A DNA stretch of 64,000 nucleotides from Halonotius sp046719765 (GTDB taxonomy: Archaea; Halobacteriota; Halobacteria; Halobacteriales; Haloferacaceae): positions 1-64,000 of the forward strand of contig NZ_JABEBY010000008.1 of assembly GCF_046719765.1 (NCBI RefSeq). Direction: 5' to 3'. The stretch's first letter is position 1; each line of letters opens with the position of its first letter. The notes beneath the pieces are model-generated. The model was not told where the DNA came from, did not search any database, and was given only the letters and a program-made list of their open reading frames with translations. The translations under genes were made by a program, and so were the position numbers. Shown here piece by piece: positions 58,870-64,000 of the stretch.

Positions 58870-60651
58870 TCAGTCTTGCGGTGATTCCCGCTTGGCCTGT
58901 GCGTCCCCGTCAGTAGCAGGGCGTACCCCGGTGATCTCGAACCGGGCTCCACCGTCGCTGCTGTCGGTCACGGTGATCTCCCAGCCGTGGGCCGCAACGA
59001 TATCCTGAACGATCGCCAGCCCGAAGCCGGTGCCACCACTCGCGGCGGTGTAGCCGCTTTCGAACACATCCTCATGGTCGACCGCGGCGATCCCGGTTCC
59101 ATCATCCGATACGTAAAATCCGGCTCGCTGCCCGTCGTCGGTTGTCAACTCCCCATCGCCAACCACACCGACCTCTACGGTCACCGCCGTCTCGTTGTGC
59201 TCGGCGGCGTTCACATAGAGGTTCTCAAACACCTGTAACAGCCGATCACGGTCGGCCGCGATCTGTACCGACGCCGGAACCGAGAGCTGTAACTCGCAGT
59301 CGGCAACATCGCTGTACGTCCACGCTGTCTTTGCAGTCGCCGCAAGGTCGACCGGATGGGTGTCTTCGATCGTTTGACTCGTGCGAGCCATCGTGAGCAG
59401 GTCATCGATCATCGACTCCATCCGTGTCAACGCGTGCTCGGCTTCCGCGATCTCCTCGCTGTCACACTCCCAGCCAGCGATCTTGAGCCGCCCCTGTGCG
59501 ACGTTGAGTGGACTCCGGAGATCATGCGAGACGATGCTGGCGAACTCATCGAGATGCTCGTTTTGTTCGCGGAGCTGTCGCTCACGCTGCTTCTGTTCGG
59601 TGATCTCATGAAGTCGGATCAACTGCCCCGTCTGCGCGCTGGTTTGGTTTTCGATCGGGACACTATCCATCGTAAAGCTCCGTTCTGTGTCGGCCTCCGA
59701 GAGTGTCGTTTCGCCTGAACCGGTTGTGGTAAACCACTCGGTTGGGTCGGAAAACGACGCGAAACAGGCTGTCGCGGACATCCCACGCCAGTTTTCCGGG
59801 GCGTCGATCAGTTCCCGCGCCGCAGGATTACAGTCGACGACGCGGTCATGATCGTCAAGCATTATCACCGGATCAGCCAGCTGTTCGACAAGCTGTTTCC
59901 GCCCAACAGGGGCGACTTCGAGGAGTCGATACCGAAAGATCGCAACCGCGAATGCGACAGCGGTAACGCCAAACGAGACGTGGGTGAGATTCCACTCCGG
60001 TGGAAGAATCCCCGCAAACAACAGCGAATTCACACCCAGTATTACTCCGATACCGACCGCAAGGGCGACCGCCTGTCCCCGGTATATCTGCCCACGATTT
60101 TTCAGCAGGTAGCGGACGACAATGCCACCGCTTGCCAGCATAACCAGATAGATGTACAGCTGGTAGATTCGGAACGCAGGCTGTAGCGTGAGATCCAGCA
60201 CAACCCACTCGGTGAAGGTGACCCCAGCGATCGTTACCGGCCCCTGAGTGGTCAGCCCATTAGACGCCAGCATGAGCGAGGGATTCAGTACGACCGCGAT
60301 CCCGACTCCACCGATCGTCGCCAGCGCGACCCCGGCTGTCCAGCGGTTTACCCACTCTGTCTGTCCCGAATACGCCAGTGCAAACCACGCCAGGGAGTAG
60401 GCCAATCCAGGGACAAGGAGGATGTTACCGAAGTTGTTGCCGACGAATATCAGTGCTGGAACAGTAATGATATTGATAAAAATAGCGGTGAGCTGCCATA
60501 CACAGATCACAAACAACAGCACGATAAACGCCTGTAGTTCGGCTGCCTGCCCCCGGCGATGATACTGCCGGATAGAGTAGATCAGCAGCGACGCCGTGAC
60601 CAGCAGGATACCCACAAAGACAGGCACCTCTGGTTGGAGTTGAAACGTCAT
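58870..60651 (-). CDS. Histidine kinase with 7TM sensor and PAS domain
   Basis: 593 residues. Seven N-terminal helices (residues 1-220; VFVGILLVTASLLIYSIRQY; LLVPGLAYSLAWFALAYSGQ), a PAS domain (about 235-350; LVEQLADPVIMLDDHDRVVD), then ASIVSHDLRSPLNVAQGRLK with His376. The ATPase has NLYVNAAEHNETA, SDDGTGIA and GGTGFGLAIVQDIVAAHGW. It resembles the kinase at 42.4 kb in domain order but not closely in sequence. Convergent with dph2; divergent from the dehydrogenase gene. Confidence 0.92.
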   Translation of the reverse strand: MTFQLQPEVPVFVGILLVTASLLIYSIRQYHRRGQAAELQAFIVLLFVICVWQLTAIFINIITVPALIFVGNNFGNILLVPGLAYSLAWFALAYSGQTEWVNRWTAGVALATIGGVGIAVVLNPSLMLASNGLTTQGPVTIAGVTFTEWVVLDLTLQPAFRIYQLYIYLVMLASGGIVVRYLLKNRGQIYRGQAVALAVGIGVILGVNSLLFAGILPPEWNLTHVSFGVTAVAFAVAIFRYRLLEVAPVGRKQLVEQLADPVIMLDDHDRVVDCNPAARELIDAPENWRGMSATACFASFSDPTEWFTTTGSGETTLSEADTERSFTMDSVPIENQTSAQTGQLIRLHEITEQKQRERQLREQNEHLDEFASIVSHDLRSPLNVAQGRLKIAGWECDSEEIAEAEHALTRMESMIDDLLTMARTSQTIEDTHPVDLAATAKTAWTYSDVADCELQLSVPASVQIAADRDRLLQVFENLYVNAAEHNETAVTVEVGVVGDGELTTDDGQRAGFYVSDDGTGIAAVDHEDVFESGYTAASGGTGFGLAIVQDIVAAHGWEITVTDSSDGGARFEITGVRPATDGDAQAKRESPQD

Positions 60652-60816
60652 GGCCGGCCGACTGTCATGCTCCCGTACCAACCGAACGAGGAAAACAATA
60701 CTGACTTATTGTGATATCTTGTCGTATTCAGCTGGCATCTCACCACATCCTATATGCGTCGCCCGGGAGAGCAACCAATGGTAGACTCCTTTCAGCAGTT
60801 GCTTATCGCTGGGAGG

Positions 60817-60861
60817 CCCACCTGGTGGGAACCAAGGAGACGGTTCATATGCCTGCAGGCA
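60817..60861 (+). promoter_or_regulatory. Two palindromes before the D-2-hydroxyacid dehydrogenase gene
   Basis: CCCACC-T-GGTGGG (60817-60829) and TGCCTGCAGGCA (60850-60861) are perfect palindromes in the 222-base gap between divergent genes. A TATA-like GTTCATATGC (60843-60852) lies about 27 bases before the ATG at 60874. The second palindrome covers the region just before the start, a good repressor position. Confidence 0.45.
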
Positions 60862-60873
60862 GAATGAGCGCGT

Positions 60874-61839
60874 ATGCCAACTGTTGTTGTTAACGACGAT
60901 CCGATGATCCGTGCTGAAACCCTTGAGGCTGTTCTTGGTGAGACAGCAACTGTCGTGACGGCTGACCTCCAGACAACCGACGACATCATCGAGGCGGCCG
61001 CCGACGCCGCAGCCCTCGTTGTCGATGTACAGACCGACGTGCCGGCGTCGGTCTTCGAGGCCTGCGAGAACCTGGAGATCGTTGCTCGCGCGGGCGTCGG
61101 CGTCGACGGCGTCGACATCCCCGCGGCGGCCGACCACGGCGTTACCGTCGTCAACGTCCCCGACTACTGCCGCGAGGAGGTCTCGACGCATGCGGTCTCG
61201 CTGCTGTTGGCGTCGCTCCGCCGGCTGAACGTCTACGATCGCTCGGTGAAAGGCGGCGACTGGGACTGGGGTGTGGGCGCGCCGATCCACCGACTGACCG
61301 GCGAAACGGTCGGCTTCCTCTCGTTTGGTCAGCTTGCGAAAGCGACCGCCGAGAAGCTCGCTGGCTTTGACTGCCGGGTTGTCGCGGCTGACCCCTACGT
61401 TGAAGCCGAGGAGATGGAGGAGTTCGGAGCGGAAAAAGTCCCGTTCGACGACCTGCTGGCGGAGGCCGATCACGTCTCGATCCACGCGCCGCTGACCGAC
61501 GAAACGCGAGGGATGTTCGACCGGGAGGCCTTCAAACAGATGAGCGAGACCGCCGTCCTCGTCAACGTTGGTCGCGGCCCGATCGTCGAGGAAGCGGCGT
61601 TGCTCTGGGCGCTCGAAAACGACGAGATCGCCGCCGCCGGCCTAGATGTCTTGGAGGAAGAGCCGCTGTCGAACTCGGGGTTGGCCGACCGCGACGACGT
61701 GATTCTGACGCCGCATACCGCCTTCTACTCGGAGGAATCGCTGACCGATCTCAACGAACACATCGGCAACGACATTCTGTCAGTCTTCGACGACGAAACG
61801 CCCGACGGCTACATCGATCCCGAGGCGGATTGGCTGTAA
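60874..61839 (+). CDS. D-2-hydroxyacid dehydrogenase, CtBP/phosphoglycerate dehydrogenase type
   Basis: 321 residues. Substrate part: LEIVARAGVGVDGVDIPAAA. NAD-binding part: VGFLSFGQLAKATAEKLAGF (the usual GxGxxG is changed to SFGQLA). Catalytic residues: LVNVGRGPIVEEAALLWALE (Arg), AAGLDVLEEEPLSNSGL (Glu) and VILTPHTAFYSEESLTDLNE (His). It resembles C-terminal-binding-protein-like and SerA-type enzymes without the ACT regulatory domain. The substrate is unknown. Confidence 0.9.
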   Translation: MPTVVVNDDPMIRAETLEAVLGETATVVTADLQTTDDIIEAAADAAALVVDVQTDVPASVFEACENLEIVARAGVGVDGVDIPAAADHGVTVVNVPDYCREEVSTHAVSLLLASLRRLNVYDRSVKGGDWDWGVGAPIHRLTGETVGFLSFGQLAKATAEKLAGFDCRVVAADPYVEAEEMEEFGAEKVPFDDLLAEADHVSIHAPLTDETRGMFDREAFKQMSETAVLVNVGRGPIVEEAALLWALENDEIAAAGLDVLEEEPLSNSGLADRDDVILTPHTAFYSEESLTDLNEHIGNDILSVFDDETPDGYIDPEADWL

Positions 61840-61916
61840 ACAACGGCCCCCAGCAGGTTGCCAACGGCTCCGCCGCGACAACAACGTTTAGAACGACCCG
61901 GGCCGGATAGCCGGCC

Positions 61917-62756
61917 ATGACAGTCAGCGACTGGGGCGATTGGCTGCCGACCGCCGTCGCCGATGCCGACCCCGAGACCGTCGCCGTCTGGTATCTCGGC
62001 TGTAACGGCTTCGTAATCAAGGGCAGCGAGGGGACAACGATCTGGATCGATCCCTACGTCGGCCTCGGCGATCCGCCGCGGACGATCCGGATGATCCCCG
62101 TGCCGTTCGATCCCGAGGATGTGCCGGAGTCGGGAGCCGACGCCGTGTTGGCGACCCACGAACACACCGACCACACCCACGGCCCGACTCAGGGGCCGAT
62201 CCTCGAACGCACGGGCGCGCAGTTCTACGCACCCGACGACAGCCTGTCGGTCGCCTTTGACGACGAGGAGTGGCTCGACAGCTACGATCTCTCGGACTCG
62301 CAGTTCACCGAGGTCACAGAGGGCGACAGCATCGAGATCGGCGAGTTCACCGTTGACGTGGTCGAAACCCACGACCCGGATTCGACCCATCCGGTCGGCT
62401 ATCTGATCCAACACGAGTCGGGGACGATCTTCCACGCCGGCGACAGCAAGCCGGCCGACAGCTTCGTCGAGTTGGGTGAGGAGTATGATATCGACCTCGG
62501 CATGCTTGCGTTTGGAGCTATCGGCAACATCCCCGACAAGGAGACCCGCGAGCCGGTGCGAACGAAGTGGTATGCGACCGAAAACGAGACGGTGAAATCG
62601 GCCTCGGATCTCCAACTCGATCGCCTACTGCCGACCCACTGGGATATGTGGAAAGGGATGACCGCCGATCCGACCGTGCTCCACCACCACACCGCCTCCT
62701 ACGCGTATCCACAGGAACTGGAGATCGTTGAGATCGGCGATCGCGTTGAGCTCTGA
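61917..62756 (+). CDS. Metallo-beta-lactamase fold hydrolase, UlaG-like
   Basis: 279 residues. Metal site VLATHEHTDHTHGPTQGPIL (HxHxDH), IEIGEFTVDVVETHDPDSTH, GTIFHAGDSKPADSFVELGE and PTHWDMWKGMTADPTVLHHH. Bacterial UlaG opens L-ascorbate-6-phosphate lactone, but no other ascorbate gene is near, so the substrate is open. It follows the dehydrogenase gene by 77 bases in the same direction. Confidence 0.88.
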   Translation: MTVSDWGDWLPTAVADADPETVAVWYLGCNGFVIKGSEGTTIWIDPYVGLGDPPRTIRMIPVPFDPEDVPESGADAVLATHEHTDHTHGPTQGPILERTGAQFYAPDDSLSVAFDDEEWLDSYDLSDSQFTEVTEGDSIEIGEFTVDVVETHDPDSTHPVGYLIQHESGTIFHAGDSKPADSFVELGEEYDIDLGMLAFGAIGNIPDKETREPVRTKWYATENETVKSASDLQLDRLLPTHWDMWKGMTADPTVLHHHTASYAYPQELEIVEIGDRVEL

Positions 62757-62944
62757 CCGGGTGGCCAGCGGTTATCCATCACGGCAGCGGTACGCAAAAG
62801 ACCACTATTTTGTTCAATCATAGGTTGTTTGTCCACATTTAATCGGCTTTCGGCGTTGTATATACGCATATAATCGCATCCATACAGACACACCAACAGT
62901 TAAGTCGGTTGCGATCCTCCAGATTGATGAAGTCAACCGAGAAA

Positions 62945-62964
62945 CACACAACAGGCGTTGTGTG
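62945..62964 (+). other. 8-bp hairpin in leader of the small Arg-rich gene
   Basis: CACACAAC (62945-62952) and GTTGTGTG (62957-62964) form a perfect 8-bp stem with the 4-base loop AGGC, followed by the palindrome TGATCA. It lies 21 bases before the ATG at 62985. The AT-rich 228-base gap (62757-62984) also holds TATA-like GTATATACGC and GCATATAATC near 62856-62876. A regulatory RNA structure is possible. Confidence 0.5.
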
Positions 62965-62984
62965 ATCACAGGGAGAACAACACA

Positions 62985-63194
62985 ATGATGACTGACTACG
63001 ACTTCCCGGTGTGGTTCTGGGATCCGGAGACGACCGACGAAGACCGCAGCAACTGGATGACCCAAGAGCGGTGTCGCCGCCAGGCGATGCGCCAGCAGAC
63101 CGCCTACCGCCGTCGCGTGGAACGCTCCGCCGAACGGCTGGCCCGACGCGAGGCGGCCAGTCCGGCGACAGTCGCTGTCGAGGAGTACCGCTGA
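62985..63194 (+). CDS. Small Arg-rich haloarchaeal protein
   Basis: 69 residues, MMTDYDFPVWFWDPETTDED, then a helical Arg/Gln-rich stretch (QERCRRQAMRQQTAYRRRVE, RSAERLARREAASPATVAVE). It is basic, unlike most proteins here, so it may bind RNA or DNA. No family recognised. It has a long AT-rich leader with a perfect hairpin, which is unusual in this mostly leaderless window. Confidence 0.68.
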   Translation: MMTDYDFPVWFWDPETTDEDRSNWMTQERCRRQAMRQQTAYRRRVERSAERLARREAASPATVAVEEYR

Positions 63195-63302
63195 GGTCAA
63201 CACTGCTGTCTGTGCTGTAGTCGCCCGGTCGATCTTACCGGTACCGTGCTGGTGGGACTGACAGCGGCCAGCAGTGGTATGTGACCGGCCACCAGCCCGC
63301 AC

Positions 63303-63310
63303 ATTTTAAG
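63303..63310 (+). promoter_or_regulatory. TATA-like box of the last gene
   Basis: ATTTTAAG lies about 28 bases before the ATG at 63334, predicting a leaderless transcript. Confidence 0.5.
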
Positions 63311-63333
63311 TCATTGGTTGAGTAGAAGGTTCC

Positions 63334-64000
63334 ATGAGCCAGGGGCCACAGACGGATGACCTCGTGACGGTGTCCAACGACGGTGTTGTCGTCGAGAAGA
63401 CCGTCACAGCCGAGGAGTTCCCCGTCCCAGCCGTCGTGTTTACACTGACGTCGAACACCGATGTGCCCGTTCATGTTCGGCTAACCGACCAGATCCCGAG
63501 TTCCTTTCCGATGGAGCGGATCGGGTTCCATCCGGACTTTCACAGCGACGCGTGGACGGCCTACAAGAACCACCGCGTCGAGTTCGAGTACACCCTCGAT
63601 CCAACCGAGACGGTCGAAACCGTCTACGGCATCCGGACTGATGACCCCGACGACCTCGAACAGTTCCTGACCGACCCCGAGATCAAGGAGATCGCCACCT
63701 CCGAGGACGACCCGACCGACATTGAGGGGGTTCTCGGCCCGGACAACAGCCAACTCGTCCGTGAGGTGTTGGCCGGCGAACGCTCCTCGCTGCCCGGCGC
63801 GGACGCCGGTGAGACACCGCTTGACGGCCCTGTCAACCCCAGCGAATCGGATGTCGACCCCGAAACGCCACCCGCGGAGGCCGGCGACGGAACCCCACCA
63901 GCCGACGCGGCCCCGGCGGCCGCTCCCGACGATGAGGCCGCTGCCGACGCTGTCGACGACACCACCGCCGACGATGACGGTGCAGCCGTCGATGCCGAGA
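63334..64000 (+). CDS. Acidic haloarchaeal protein, N-terminal part (runs off the window)
   Basis: At least 222 residues, open to the last base. Residues 1-110 form a beta-rich domain: VSNDGVVVEKTVTAEEFPVP, VVFTLTSNTDVPVHVRLTDQ, RIGFHPDFHSDAWTAYKNHR, EFEYTLDPTETVETVYGIRT, resembling an immunoglobulin-like or CARDB-like sandwich. From about 150 the chain becomes a Pro/Ala/Asp-rich linker that likely leads to another domain outside the window. No signal peptide is seen. Function unknown. Confidence 0.8.
   Translation, partial: MSQGPQTDDLVTVSNDGVVVEKTVTAEEFPVPAVVFTLTSNTDVPVHVRLTDQIPSSFPMERIGFHPDFHSDAWTAYKNHRVEFEYTLDPTETVETVYGIRTDDPDDLEQFLTDPEIKEIATSEDDPTDIEGVLGPDNSQLVREVLAGERSSLPGADAGETPLDGPVNPSESDVDPETPPAEAGDGTPPADAAPAAAPDDEAAADAVDDTTADDDGAAVDAE

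Overview
This window is chromosomal DNA of a halophilic archaeon (class Halobacteria). The proteins are strongly acidic and the DNA is GC-rich with G/C-ending codons. A TATA-binding protein gene is present, and many genes have TATA-like boxes 25-30 bases before the start codon, as in leaderless archaeal transcripts. Other archaeal markers are a diphthamide enzyme, an archaeal-type methionine adenosyltransferase, an F420:NADP oxidoreductase and a Tat lipoprotein. The first 68 bases are the 3' end of a 5S rRNA, so an rRNA operon ends at the left edge. The genus cannot be fixed from the sequence alone.

Region by region: (1) 0.2-4.9 kb: small conserved proteins, the YchF ATPase, a CinA-type amidase, three winged-helix regulators around a 22-bp tandem repeat, and tbp. 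(2) 5-9.4 kb: a histidine kinase with a C-terminal membrane domain broken by one missing base, then a NitT/TauT-type ABC importer (lipoprotein, permease, ATPase). (3) 9.4-19.8 kb: DUF63 membrane protein, inositol-monophosphatase family enzyme, NpdG, a HAD phosphatase, archaemetzincin, a TumE/HVO_A0114-type toxin-antitoxin-like pair, DUF2797, a cation diffusion facilitator, an MscS channel, and the gluconeogenic pair fructose bisphosphatase/aldolase. (4) 20-39 kb: a large cobalamin (corrin ring) locus in two minus-strand operons, cbiT-L-F-G-H-H-fdx-orf-cbiX and cobN-cbiC-E-A, with a divergent chelatase ATPase gene (chlI/chlD type). A VapBC pair and a TFS-like zinc-ribbon gene sit between the two operons. 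(5) 39-48.9 kb: glutamate dehydrogenase, a thioredoxin-like protein, a flavin-binding protein, cysteine synthase, two histidine kinases, MAT, a CYTH protein and an FKBP isomerase with a chaperonin-like Gly/Met tail. (6) 48.9-53.5 kb: small genes, a decayed CNNM transporter gene, YlbF, TauE, an esterase, an Lrp regulator and an amidohydrolase. (7) 53.5-64 kb: dabB-dabA (inorganic carbon uptake), dph2, a fourth histidine kinase, a D-2-hydroxyacid dehydrogenase, a UlaG-like metallohydrolase, a small Arg-rich protein and one gene running off the right edge.

How the genes work together: the cobalamin locus carries both a CbiX-type early chelatase and a CobN-type late chelatase with its ATPase. It is tightly packed, with mostly 4-base overlaps. 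I do not see cbiD or a precorrin-6A reductase gene in the window. DabB and DabA overlap and should form one membrane complex. The ABC importer genes overlap or abut. Several regulator promoters carry palindromes close to the start codon, which suggests autoregulation.

I found no CRISPR array, intact insertion sequence, tRNA gene or replication origin. The most unusual items are a LAGLIDADG-like protein inside the cobalamin operon, a TFS paralogue without the catalytic Asp-Glu pair, the GGM-tailed FKBP, and the 22-bp repeat between divergent regulators.
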